A DNA stretch of 64,000 nt, from contig JAKSYS010000034.1 of the NCBI GenBank assembly GCA_022925895.1, positions 62,001 through 126,000 of the forward strand, in the 5' to 3' direction. The stretch comes from Fragilaria crotonensis (lineage: Eukaryota; Bacillariophyta; Fragilariophyceae; Fragilariales; Fragilariaceae). Position numbers and translations under genes: made by a program. This document shows, piece after piece, positions 55,438-64,000 of this stretch (position 1 is its first letter; every line of letters begins with the position of its first letter). The notes below the pieces were generated by a model. The model saw only the letters and a program-made list of their open reading frames with translations, searched no databases and was not told the DNA's origin.

Positions 55438-57312
55438 TTAAACCAGAAGATTTTGCTTCTTGATGGCCCCCAGGACCTTCATAGCTTCTTCACGAGATAT
55501 GGTACCTGTACCGTCCATGTCGAGGGCATTCAGCAATTCTTGCACCACTCGCTTGAGGTCCTCATGACTCGCTCGGTTGCCCAGAACCTCAGACGCCACT
55601 AGAGACATGGTTTGAAGCTCCTCGTGAGTTGCCACGTGATCTAACATATCGGTGGCAACGAATCGTGCAACCATCATTTCAATTGGAGTAATGGTACCGT
55701 CACGACTCAGATCTGCCACGCCCATTACCGATTCCACCACCAACTCGGCAATATCGTCACCAAACACTTGAGCCGCTCGGACTTTGACTTCCTCTTGGGT
55801 CAGGACTCCATCTCCATCCGTGTCGATATCAGCGAACGATCCCATATCCAACCACATGAGCGCCGCAAACATCTCAATCATGGCAACCTTGGCTGGCTTT
55901 CCACACTCATCGTCCACGTGCACATGATTCTGCTCGGCCCATTCCAAGAGTGGTACATGATTATCGATACCTTCGAAGAACTGTGCGGGCAACGTGGTTA
56001 AATACGATTTATTGGGATCAAAGGCCACTCCATTGATTGTGAGTATCTTGCACGATTCATTGTCGTAATTGACTTTATCACAATGGTGCAAGTATCCGCC
56101 TCGTGCCTCGGGAGGATCACATCGAATACCGGCTCTCGATTCGGTGATCATGTCCTCAATCACTTTGCCAGGAAGCGCCAAAGCCACCATGTTGGTGCTA
56201 AAGGCCAGCTCGGCCTTTAAATCACTCCATGTGAACCATTCCTGCTCCGGGGGATATGTTTTGTTACCACGAATGGAGCCAGCATTGGTAATTGCCAAAG
56301 ATGACCGCATGGCCATTCGCAACAGAGTGCACAAAATGGTGCTGCCAGTTGTATTCCCAAGTCGATTGTTTTCTGTCGAAAACGGAACTGGGTCTGAAGT
56401 TTTGTCCAGAATCCAGTCCTGAAATCGGAATATCTTGGCTCGTTCCAACTCGTGAAGGACTCGTTCGTGACCTTCTACAATGGCAGCGATCTTTGGGCAC
56501 TTTTGATACGTGTTTGTGGGGATCATCTGAACATCGACCACAGGTTGTTCAGCGACCGTTTGGTCCTCTCGAATATCCCACTTGAAATCAATGATAGCGG
56601 TATGCATGGCATCATGTCCCGTCTTAATGATGCGACTACCATTGTGCACTTCATCGTATATTTCGTGATCGTGGCCACCGATGACAATTGGAAAAACATG
56701 TCCACCATATCTGTTTGCGAAATCGCGATCTTCTGCGATTCGTTGATGAGTGAGTGGGATCACAAGGTCCAGATCCTGCGGTACTTCACCCTGCAGAAAC
56801 ACGTCCGTTGCTTCCAAGATCGGTTGAATTGATGCGCCACCAAAGGCATCGGGTCGATACAAGCCCGGGTCATCTGTCAACAATCCCAACAATCCCACCC
56901 GTTTCGTGAAATTCTCTCCAGAATCACTGTCATTCGACACCACAACGACATTGTACGGACTCGTGACGGCACCTAATTTCTCATCCAAATCACGCATATT
57001 CGTGTTGATCCAACAAAAATTGGATTGCGCAATACGCTGCGCAATCGCATCGGATGGAACATCTGCTTCATGGTTACCAATGCTCGCATGAGTAAAGCCA
57101 CAATGGTTCATGACATCCACCATGCCGCGACCCTTGTCCAAACTCGAAAGGAGGGAGGGACCCAAAAAGTCTCCCGCCATGACCACAAGAGTCACATGCG
57201 CTTGGTTCGTGTGCTCATCGACCAAGGTTTTGAACGAAGGGAAGTTATCTAATTCATACACATCGTTCACTTGAATGATGCGGAGCCACAGGAATCTTTC
57301 TTTTTCCGTCAT
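55438..57312 (-). CDS. 5'-nucleotidase-like metallophosphatase with C-terminal EF hands
   Basis: A protein of about 624 residues. The N-terminal two-metal phosphoesterase domain has IIQVNDVYELDNFPSF, VMAGDFLGPSLL, HASIGNHEADVP, PLTHQRIAEDRDF and IVIGGHDHEIYDE. The middle is the 5'-nucleotidase C-terminal domain (NAGSIRGNKTYPPEQEWF). The end carries three EF-hand loops: DIDTDGDGVLTQEE, DLSRDGTITPIEM and DMDGTGTISREEA. In well-studied 5'-nucleotidases the first motif is DxH; here it is NDVYEL, with Tyr in place of the metal His. Calcium control of a nucleotide or sugar-nucleotide hydrolase is the simplest reading. The start at 57312 (MTEKERF) is chosen because the upstream frame is low-complexity. 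No signal peptide is seen. Confidence 0.82.
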   Translation of the reverse strand: MTEKERFLWLRIIQVNDVYELDNFPSFKTLVDEHTNQAHVTLVVMAGDFLGPSLLSSLDKGRGMVDVMNHCGFTHASIGNHEADVPSDAIAQRIAQSNFCWINTNMRDLDEKLGAVTSPYNVVVVSNDSDSGENFTKRVGLLGLLTDDPGLYRPDAFGGASIQPILEATDVFLQGEVPQDLDLVIPLTHQRIAEDRDFANRYGGHVFPIVIGGHDHEIYDEVHNGSRIIKTGHDAMHTAIIDFKWDIREDQTVAEQPVVDVQMIPTNTYQKCPKIAAIVEGHERVLHELERAKIFRFQDWILDKTSDPVPFSTENNRLGNTTGSTILCTLLRMAMRSSLAITNAGSIRGNKTYPPEQEWFTWSDLKAELAFSTNMVALALPGKVIEDMITESRAGIRCDPPEARGGYLHHCDKVNYDNESCKILTINGVAFDPNKSYLTTLPAQFFEGIDNHVPLLEWAEQNHVHVDDECGKPAKVAMIEMFAALMWLDMGSFADIDTDGDGVLTQEEVKVRAAQVFGDDIAELVVESVMGVADLSRDGTITPIEMMVARFVATDMLDHVATHEELQTMSLVASEVLGNRASHEDLKRVVQELLNALDMDGTGTISREEAMKVLGAIKKQNLLV

Positions 57313-57818
57313 GATACTCCGTGTTTTGTTATTGTTGTTGTAAGTGGTGTGTGTGTAGTATTGTGGAGTTGTCTTTGAATACAACGTGATGTTGTGATCG
57401 ACAAGCTGAGATTATTACGGAAAGGCTCGTCTCGGCGTGGCGTGAAAAAGCGTAAAACTTTCGGCGATGGAATCCATGTTTCGTTCTTGTCTGGTGTGAA
57501 TCTTGTCTTGTACTAGTACTCGAGTACTCGGGTGCGATACAGGAGCCACGATTACCTACACTGTACTACACGTCGTACGTCGCACAAGGATCTGTCGCAA
57601 CAGCAGGAATGATCCGATTCGAATTTCGAATCCATACTTACGGTAGAAGGACTACACTATCATACATATGCATATGACAATTGTCATAACTAGAAGAGTT
57701 CCATATCGTGCGAACGAACGCCTTTATCGAAGGATAGAATAGAGACATACACGTCGCATCTATCTCATATTAGTTGAGAACAACTGGGAACTGGAAGGGG
57801 ATCATTGGATGGCATTCC
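57313..57818. other. Gene-free region with a GTAC cluster
   Basis: GTAC motifs at about 57509-57580 (gtactagtactcgagtactc). No gene seen. Confidence 0.55.
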
Positions 57819-58713
57819 TTATTCCACGGTCGCCGCCGCAAGACGTTTCTCCACAGTGTCCCAGTTGATAATGTCCCAAATTTTATTGACATAGGTTGGT
57901 CGAACGTTCCTGTAGTCCACATAATACGCATGTTCCCATACATCAATGCCCAAGAGAGGAACGAGACCCGTAGTAGCCTGCAATGGATCCTGATTGGCAC
58001 AGGTGGCAAACTCAATCCCCTTACGGAAATGTGAGAACGCACGTTTGAAAAAGCAAAGGGCTACCCTTGTTCGAAACAAATGTTCGTGTACGTACCGGTA
58101 AGCGGATTGTATCCAAGCCATCCCCATCCAGATCCCTGAATGGCAATCGTCTGAGCACTCGCAGTGTTCTGCAATGTGGCCAAATCTCCATAACATTCGA
58201 CAATCAAGTCCTTCAGCAGACCATCCTTCAACTCTGAGGTAGGAGCCAGATTTTCCCAGAAGAGAGTGTGGTTCAAGTGTCCTCCGCCATTGAACTTGAG
58301 AGCACCTTGGAGGCCAATAATGCCAGAGACGTCGCCGGCAGATACAGCCGTGTCCAGCTTTTCAAGGGCCACATTCAAGTTGGTGACATAGGTGTTGTGG
58401 TGTTTGGAGTGGTGAATCTCCATGGTTTCTGCGGAAATGACAGCTACGAGGGAAAATTGAAATGAGGGTGAGTGGAGTCGTCCACTTATAGAAAACAACA
58501 AAACACACAACAAGGAAGATTGCTTGTCAAAATGCACGCACATTGGAGAGCATCGTAATCATAAGGAAGATCTGGCAAGGTGTGCTTTCCACCCGATGGA
58601 GCGGACGATAGAAAAGCAGCACTAGACTTGATCAACTCCTTGGGAAGTTTAGAGGAGCTGACATGTGCAGCAGCACGGAGGGCTGAGTTGAGGCCAAGTT
58701 TGATGCTCGACAT
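57819..58713 (-). CDS. Mn superoxide dismutase, probably mitochondrial
   Basis: Converts superoxide to peroxide and oxygen. Exon 1 (58542-58713) starts [20 protein letters not shown], an Arg/Ser-rich mitochondrial-type presequence, and ends [14 protein letters not shown]. Exon 2 (58096-58443) joins in phase to [20 protein letters not shown], then [17 protein letters not shown] and [14 protein letters not shown]. Exon 3 (57819-58020) has [31 protein letters not shown] and [10 protein letters not shown]. All four metal ligands (two His, then Asp and His in DVWEH) are present. The GGGHLNH form indicates the manganese type. At the exon 2/3 junction the frame is off by one; an extra G in the GGGG run at 58017-58020 would restore TG-GIEFATC. 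Confidence 0.9.
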
Positions 58714-59121
58714 GGGAGATGAACTTGTTGTGAAGAAGGTTTTGCGTGTGGCCTTCTGTATTCGCAAACGTCGTCACCAGCAAGGAAGATTTTCGTTTCC
58801 GCTGGATTCTGACACTGAAGATCTTTCCGATGAATACACAATTTTCTTTCGGGAACCGAAATCGTTTTAGTCAGACAAGTTGACATACAAAACACGAGTT
58901 TGGGGGTCGTATGAATATGTCGTATCTGATGCACGTATGATACAAATCGGTCGCAGAGATGGAAACACAAACCTCTAGTAGAAGTGAATTAGTAGCTCCC
59001 TGTTGATGTTATTCTCGTCAATGATGGTGGAAACTGAGCATACAGTCTCGTCATCGCCAAGTCGCGAGGTGAAACGCAAACCTAATATTGTAAACTGGCT
59101 AAAACCTAGTACAATGGCCCG
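58714..59121. other. Intergenic region upstream of MnSOD
   Basis: About 400 bases between the MnSOD start and the BMS1 stop. Nothing recognisable. Confidence 0.5.
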
Positions 59122-62100
59122 CTAATCGCCAGCCTTCAGTCGCTTTCGTTCACGAATAGCATCCTGCTTTCCCTCGTTTCGGAACTGGCGTTTCTTCTTA
59201 ATCTTACGCGCCTCGGCAATGATCGCGTCAGTCTTGGCATTCTTCTTCGACCGTTCAGCGTTCTTCTCCTCTTTCTTCTTCTTGCGAATGGCGACCTTGT
59301 CATTACGAATCGTGTTCAGTGCCTGAAGGAAAGTCAATTTCTGCTTTTCTTCCTTCTCCATCACAACTGCTCGTTTCGTCACGTAGCTCTTTCGCGATCG
59401 CTTTGTCTCATTCTTTGGCTTACTGGCGAAAGGTAGAGCCTCCTCAAGCTTCTTTGGCACAAACAGCTTCTTAAATGGACGCTCTTGTCGATCGATCGGC
59501 ATGTAGATAGAATCTGGGTTAACTTCGATCGGAGTTTGAGTCTCGATCATGAGCTGAGCCTTGCTCTTCATTCCTCGCCACTCCATCGTCGAACTCAAAT
59601 GGTTCGTCACTGGGTTGTAATACTTCTTGATCTCCACAGGCATCCAAGTCCTACAAAAGACAATGTCACTCATCAAAATCTTGTCTTCGAACGTGGCACG
59701 GAAAGAACCAGGCTGTCCTTCGCGGAGTGCCTTTTTCACCTGACCACGAATGCCACTGACGGTCTTGATGCTCGCACCTTCGAAGCGATTCACTTCCAGG
59801 TCACTGTTGAACATGCCAGTGAGGAACGCCGTATTGCGGTAGATTTTGGTCGGGGTGCCAACTAGCTTGAGCTTCTTCACCACGGTGAAGGATGCATCCA
59901 GCTCAAGTGCCACGCCAGTGGCTGCAATTCGGAAACCAGCGACGTTGCCCGACATTCGCTGAATCGCGAGAACACCCGTGTTGGGAGGGATCTGTGGGCC
60001 GTAGAAGGTCACGAAGCAATGCATGTGCTCTGGAGTGTACTTGAGGTACCTATGCCTTCCATTTTGGTCTTCTGTTGAGAAAACTGGAATGCTTTGAAAT
60101 CGTCTCCAACCAACGCTGAAAACAAGCGGATCGTTGCACTTGAGGATTTTTCTGTGCCATCTGTGCTTCTTGAAACGGCATCGAACCAGACCAAGATTTG
60201 TTTCCTGTGGGGTTAGGCCACCAATCACCAGGGGAAGATTGGGATCGAACGATGTAAGAAAGCTGGCGGGGATTCCATCTATTCGGACTCGGCAATAAAT
60301 TCCCTGGCGGAAACCTTCGTGGCGGATTCGAGATCGCTCCCCTTCATCACCGAATTCCTCTTGGTTTCGCTTCTGCCGCGCTTCCTTCTCTCGCTTCAAA
60401 CCTTCCATGAAGTCGTTCTCTACTGTGTCATCATTTTCATTGAGAGCTCCCTTCGACTTAACCTTAATCTCGTCATCATAGCCTTCGTCAAAGGCAGATT
60501 TTTGTTTTGCTTTTTTCGCGGCGTTGAACGCTCGCATTTCCTCGTCTGTCATACCCGAGGGAGCTTCGTCGCCGTCGCTTTCTTCCTCATCAGCATCTGA
60601 CGTATTACCGAATCGTTCGCCAGTCTCCAGATCCTCAAATCCACCAAATTCTGGCTGTGTGTCCGCCTCCTCCTTCGTTGCCCAAGTTCCGGTTACGAAC
60701 TTATTTCGCAGTGATTCAACTAGGCAGTCGTCGCCTTCTTGGAGCCAAACACTCAGATCGAAATCATCCCCATCCTTCGAAAACACACGAGACGAATCTT
60801 CTTCGCCTAACGATGTTGCTTCCCCAACGGTTTTTACCTTGCCTCGGGAATTCTCCTTGGCTGCACCACTCTTTCTTACTCTAAAGAAATCGTCATCATC
60901 GTCATTTTCTTCGTCTTCCTGTAATTCATTTTCATCGACCGATACAACGGATGACATTGAAGTTCCGTAAATCAATTCCTGGAGGTTAACCTGCGAGCCA
61001 CTACGCTCGAGGAATGACATAGCGGCCTTTTCAGCGAGATTCTCCTTCCAATTGGACTGTGTGTCAGGCATTTCAGCGTCATCAGCGTCATCAGCTTCAT
61101 CAGCTTCATCATCGCTATCGTCGTCAATATCCTCGCCGTCTGAATCACTATCGCTATCATTGTCATCATCGTCTTCATCATCATCATTGCTGTCGTCACT
61201 ATCTGACTCGTTGTCATCCTTGCCATCTTCGTCAACTTCTAGCAATACCGCAGCTCTTCGTTGCCGGGTCAATGGCTGACTAGATTTGTCGTCGCTGGCG
61301 CTTCCATCTTCACTGTCTTGGTCATAGTTGTCGTCACCATCACCCTCACCATCGTCGTCGTTGGCATCGTCAACGCTTTCATCTTCATCTGATCCGGCTT
61401 CGACAGCTTTGCTCCCCTTGAATAGACGTAGGGACGACTTTTTCATCTTCTCATCGAAACCAGCATTTATGTCCTGCAGACTTTTTAGCAATCCTGCCGG
61501 CGCGTCCGGTTCGAACGTCGCCGCTTCGTTCTCGTCGTCACCGTCGTCATCCTCTTCATCATCGTCGTCGTTCACCTCGGTAATACGTGTCGAGAGTTCC
61601 AAATTCTCCTTCTTGGTATAGTTGACACGCCCAATATCGATGTAGACAGCGTCCTTATCGAATGACACAGCGCCAACATTTGATAATGGGGCAAACAGCA
61701 GCGAATCCTTCTTGTTGAGCGTCTGGCGTTGCCTCTCCTTGTCAGGAATAGGGCATGGATCGGGCAAGGCGCTAACTTCCTCCATTGCGTAGTCACCAAC
61801 TCCAAGGATGTGCACCTTCTGACCAGGTTTCAAATTCGTCCCACGCACGTATCCGTAAAACGTGATGCTTCGAGTACAGTCGGGATCTGCCTCGAGTTTG
61901 TTTGGATGTGTAATGTCCTCGTGACGATCGACCACGATGTAGGGATGCGTGTTACGCCAAATGAGGGGACGGAACTTCACCCTGGAAATGAATAGCTTTA
62001 GTTGATTGACTTCGTTCTTGAGATATTTGCCATTCACAACACCGGAAAAGTAGAACATTTTGGCTCCCTCGTAGATCTCCGTCCAGAATCTGTGTTTCAT

Positions 62101-62712
62101 TAGCTTCTTTGTTTTTCGCAGGTTTTTTGCGGTTTTAAACTGATCAAGATGGGTGAAAATACCCATTACCTTTGGAAATCCATGGGTTTGTAGAATGTTC
62201 AGGAATTCAAAGGTTTCCATTTCAAAACCAAATTTTGCATCGACGCAAAGCAAGACAAGATCTGCAACCTTGGCACAGTCCAACATTGCGGCCGTATCAT
62301 TCGGACATTCAATGAATGTGATTCGCTTTTTCTTCCCAGTGACCACTGTTATTGGACCTGTGACTGTCTTGAGATTGTGATTCGTATACATCTTCACCAG
62401 GGATCGAATCAACGTCGACTTTCCAACTTTAGGTGGTCCCATTACGACTACGACACTTGGAGGAGAATCGAGTATGTCAGCGGCTCGTCGATCATTGTGA
62501 GGAACATATTCCTTCTTTTGAGCACGGTCCAAGTTACGTTGCATTGTCCGTTGGGTTCGAACAATGTTGGCCACGGAGAACGCCCTAGGGTTGTGTCGAT
62601 CCACTCGTTTGTTGTCCTTCTTGTCCTTGGCGTCTTTCTTCTTCTCCTTCGCACCGCGCCCAGCCTTTTTGGCCTTGTGGCCATGGTTGTCTTGCTTGTC
62701 TACCCCCTCCAT
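59122..62712 (-). CDS. BMS1: BMS1, ribosome-biogenesis GTPase
   Basis: A 1,196-residue nucleolar GTPase of the U3 processome needed for 40S subunit maturation. The N-terminus is Lys-rich, with [20 protein letters not shown] and then the P-loop [19 protein letters not shown] (about 92-100). It continues [20 protein letters not shown] and [20 protein letters not shown] (switch and NKxD-equivalent regions), followed by the AARP2CN block (RDxTHPNK-like, [15 protein letters not shown]). A long acidic Asp/Glu/Ser stretch covers about 400-680. The conserved C-terminal domain includes [60 protein letters not shown] and [20 protein letters not shown]. It ends in a basic tail. One intronless frame with no damage. 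Confidence 0.95.
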   Translation of the reverse strand: MEGVDKQDNHGHKAKKAGRGAKEKKKDAKDKKDNKRVDRHNPRAFSVANIVRTQRTMQRNLDRAQKKEYVPHNDRRAADILDSPPSVVVVMGPPKVGKSTLIRSLVKMYTNHNLKTVTGPITVVTGKKKRITFIECPNDTAAMLDCAKVADLVLLCVDAKFGFEMETFEFLNILQTHGFPKVMGIFTHLDQFKTAKNLRKTKKLMKHRFWTEIYEGAKMFYFSGVVNGKYLKNEVNQLKLFISRVKFRPLIWRNTHPYIVVDRHEDITHPNKLEADPDCTRSITFYGYVRGTNLKPGQKVHILGVGDYAMEEVSALPDPCPIPDKERQRQTLNKKDSLLFAPLSNVGAVSFDKDAVYIDIGRVNYTKKENLELSTRITEVNDDDDEEDDDGDDENEAATFEPDAPAGLLKSLQDINAGFDEKMKKSSLRLFKGSKAVEAGSDEDESVDDANDDDGEGDGDDNYDQDSEDGSASDDKSSQPLTRQRRAAVLLEVDEDGKDDNESDSDDSNDDDEDDDDNDSDSDSDGEDIDDDSDDEADEADDADDAEMPDTQSNWKENLAEKAAMSFLERSGSQVNLQELIYGTSMSSVVSVDENELQEDEENDDDDDFFRVRKSGAAKENSRGKVKTVGEATSLGEEDSSRVFSKDGDDFDLSVWLQEGDDCLVESLRNKFVTGTWATKEEADTQPEFGGFEDLETGERFGNTSDADEEESDGDEAPSGMTDEEMRAFNAAKKAKQKSAFDEGYDDEIKVKSKGALNENDDTVENDFMEGLKREKEARQKRNQEEFGDEGERSRIRHEGFRQGIYCRVRIDGIPASFLTSFDPNLPLVIGGLTPQETNLGLVRCRFKKHRWHRKILKCNDPLVFSVGWRRFQSIPVFSTEDQNGRHRYLKYTPEHMHCFVTFYGPQIPPNTGVLAIQRMSGNVAGFRIAATGVALELDASFTVVKKLKLVGTPTKIYRNTAFLTGMFNSDLEVNRFEGASIKTVSGIRGQVKKALREGQPGSFRATFEDKILMSDIVFCRTWMPVEIKKYYNPVTNHLSSTMEWRGMKSKAQLMIETQTPIEVNPDSIYMPIDRQERPFKKLFVPKKLEEALPFASKPKNETKRSRKSYVTKRAVVMEKEEKQKLTFLQALNTIRNDKVAIRKKKKEEKNAERSKKNAKTDAIIAEARKIKKKRQFRNEGKQDAIRERKRLKAGD

Positions 62713-63225
62713 GGTACCAGGTTAGTGTGACTGCTCTATATCACCAAGGGTCAAAATGTTGGAAATTGTTCTTGAGAAAACAACAAAATGGACCCCAACA
62801 CTGAGTGATGAGAGGAGCGAAAATTGTGCCATTCTCGGTTGGCCTCGACTGATCACTGGATGCCAAGGCATTATTGCGCCCATAACCTTTTAGATGTTCT
62901 TGAAGATCAACTACAGTAGCATATAGCGGTATAGTACTACAGTAAGCAGTGAATCCCGCAACCCACCCCTCTATGGATTTCTGATTTCTGTAACCCCTAT
63001 ATTGGTAGCCTATATCGCTAGGCTATAGCTAATACATCGCTCGAGCACGAGTTCCATTGTGCACGTAATTCGTGCTACATCCTCGGCCCACTTGAACAAT
63101 GACAATGGACCGCGATTCGAGGGAAGAACCTCAAGACACACGTGATGCTCTACCAGTAGTCGACAGGACACAAATAAATGGATCCTCTGAGCGACAGAGG
63201 ATAACAATATACGTGGGTTCGTCGT
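62713..63225. other. Gene-free region
   Basis: Promoter side of BMS1 and 3' side of the membrane-protein gene. Nothing recognisable. Confidence 0.5.
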
Positions 63226-64000
63226 CTAGTTAGTACCAAACTTGTATGACTCCATTTCGACACCGACGTCAAACGTCCGCGAGTCGAGTCGCTCCCTTGC
63301 GAACGACATGTTCGCATCATCCAGTAACGCAGTGATGTCACAAATAGGTACGGTAACTGCGTCTCCAAACACAGCACACATTTGTTTTCGCCGAACAGTG
63401 CCATTGGAAGCAGGTCCTGGTTCGACGAATTCACCAACCACGTTCAGCTGAAGGGAGAACGATAGGATGTAAAGGAATAATGACACCAGAGAAACTCCGA
63501 AGAAACAAAAGGATGCATCGAACGGAGTCGGTCGTTCTCGAAGTGTTGACCAGAAATACATTGGAGCTACAATCAAGATGCCAATCAGATCGGCCACAGA
63601 TTGCAGGGTAGATGTTAGCTTTCCCGTCCGGCAGTGAGAGGTTAGGCGTTGGTGGCCATACATCCTTACAATACTTCCAGCCTTCGGGTTTGCGACATAG
63701 TTTTCGCACGCAATTTGTTGTAGGATCGAGATTGCCACCATACCCATCATACTTGCAAGCGCCAAGCCGGCGACTAGGAGAATTGTTGATACCATGTTCA
63801 TCACAGAATCCACCCGCGCCACGGATACAATAGAGTTTGGTACGAGCGGCAGTATGATTAGTATCAACATTTCCGCTCCAACCCCGGTTCGAAGTGCTCT
63901 CATGGGGGCCTTGCTCGGAATCTGAGACAAAAGCTGCGCAAACTTTGTCCTCATGATCCATTGGACCAAAATTGACGCGCAGAATAGCGAGAAACCCCCG
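63226..64000 (-). CDS. C-terminal part of a multi-pass membrane transporter, MFS-like, cut by the right edge
   Basis: The frame is open to the last base (GGFSLFCASILVQWIMRTKF at the edge) and stops at 63226, so the N-terminal half is missing. About 258 residues are visible with five hydrophobic helices: FSLFCASILVQWI, EMLILIILPLVPNSIVSVA, VSTILLVAGLALASMMGM, VADLIGILIVAPMYFW and ASFCFFGVSLVSLFLYILSF. A short soluble C-tail follows. The spacing, six-helix half and PMYFWS element fit the second half of a major facilitator transporter, but no substrate signature is visible. Confidence 0.55.
   Translation of the reverse strand, partial: GGFSLFCASILVQWIMRTKFAQLLSQIPSKAPMRALRTGVGAEMLILIILPLVPNSIVSVARVDSVMNMVSTILLVAGLALASMMGMVAISILQQIACENYVANPKAGSIVRMYGHQRLTSHCRTGKLTSTLQSVADLIGILIVAPMYFWSTLRERPTPFDASFCFFGVSLVSLFLYILSFSLQLNVVGEFVEPGPASNGTVRRKQMCAVFGDAVTVPICDITALLDDANMSFARERLDSRTFDVGVEMESYKFGTN

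Noticed and set aside
60972-61621. Several frames opposite BMS1 rich in Ser or His
   Set aside because: Antisense shadows of the acidic Asp/Glu/Ser region of BMS1.
1-64000. CRISPR arrays, rRNA genes, retrotransposon reverse transcriptase
   Set aside because: None seen on either strand; the genome is eukaryotic and the mobile elements here are DNA transposons.

Overview
The window looks like a piece of a diatom (stramenopile) nuclear genome. Host genes carry short GT-AG introns (66-417 bp). Two plastid proteins, geranylgeranyl reductase and a CGFS glutaredoxin, start with a signal peptide followed by an ASAFAP-like Ala-x-Phe cleavage motif, as in secondary red plastids. The set of ChlP, an LCIB-type carbonic anhydrase, phytochelatin synthase and Mn superoxide dismutase also fits a diatom. 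I cannot name the species.
Layout: 1-11 kb holds the start of a coiled-coil gene (minus, cut by the left edge), a very long GRIP-domain golgin (plus) and a PP2C/PPM phosphatase (minus). 11.9-17.8 kb is transposon-rich: a decayed Crypton (tyrosine recombinase plus GCR1_C-like domain), a PIF/Harbinger gene pair of the plant ALP1-like type, and a 109-bp foldback. 18.4-20.3 kb has an RRM protein and a RING/coiled-coil protein, both visible only across broken frames. 20.3-27 kb is repeat-rich and contains a 1.1-kb non-autonomous TIR element, a membrane-anchored cyclophilin-like gene and a 320-bp tandem duplication. 27-33.4 kb has ChlP, a stand-alone intact tyrosine recombinase and the LCIB-type protein. 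34-43.8 kb is again transposon territory: a TA-flanked MITE, a second Crypton, a 177/178-bp satellite array, and an intact-looking 3.77-kb Harbinger element with TIRs and a TGA target duplication. 43.9-64 kb is gene-dense: plastid glutaredoxin, ARL1, class III aminotransferase, an unknown two-TM protein, PEX19, an atypical SDR, phytochelatin synthase, an EF-hand 5'-nucleotidase-like protein, MnSOD, BMS1 and a cut MFS-like transporter.
Functional links: ARL1 (45 kb) and the GRIP golgin (1.4-7.7 kb) belong to one trans-Golgi tethering pathway. Glutaredoxin, phytochelatin synthase and MnSOD all serve thiol, metal and redox handling, but nothing shows that they are co-regulated.
Two window-wide patterns stand out. 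Intergenic DNA is studded with islands very rich in GTAC (often inside palindromes such as AGTACT), while coding DNA is not. Many conserved reading frames are broken by what looks like one missing base in a homopolymer, which suggests consensus errors in the assembly rather than many pseudogenes.
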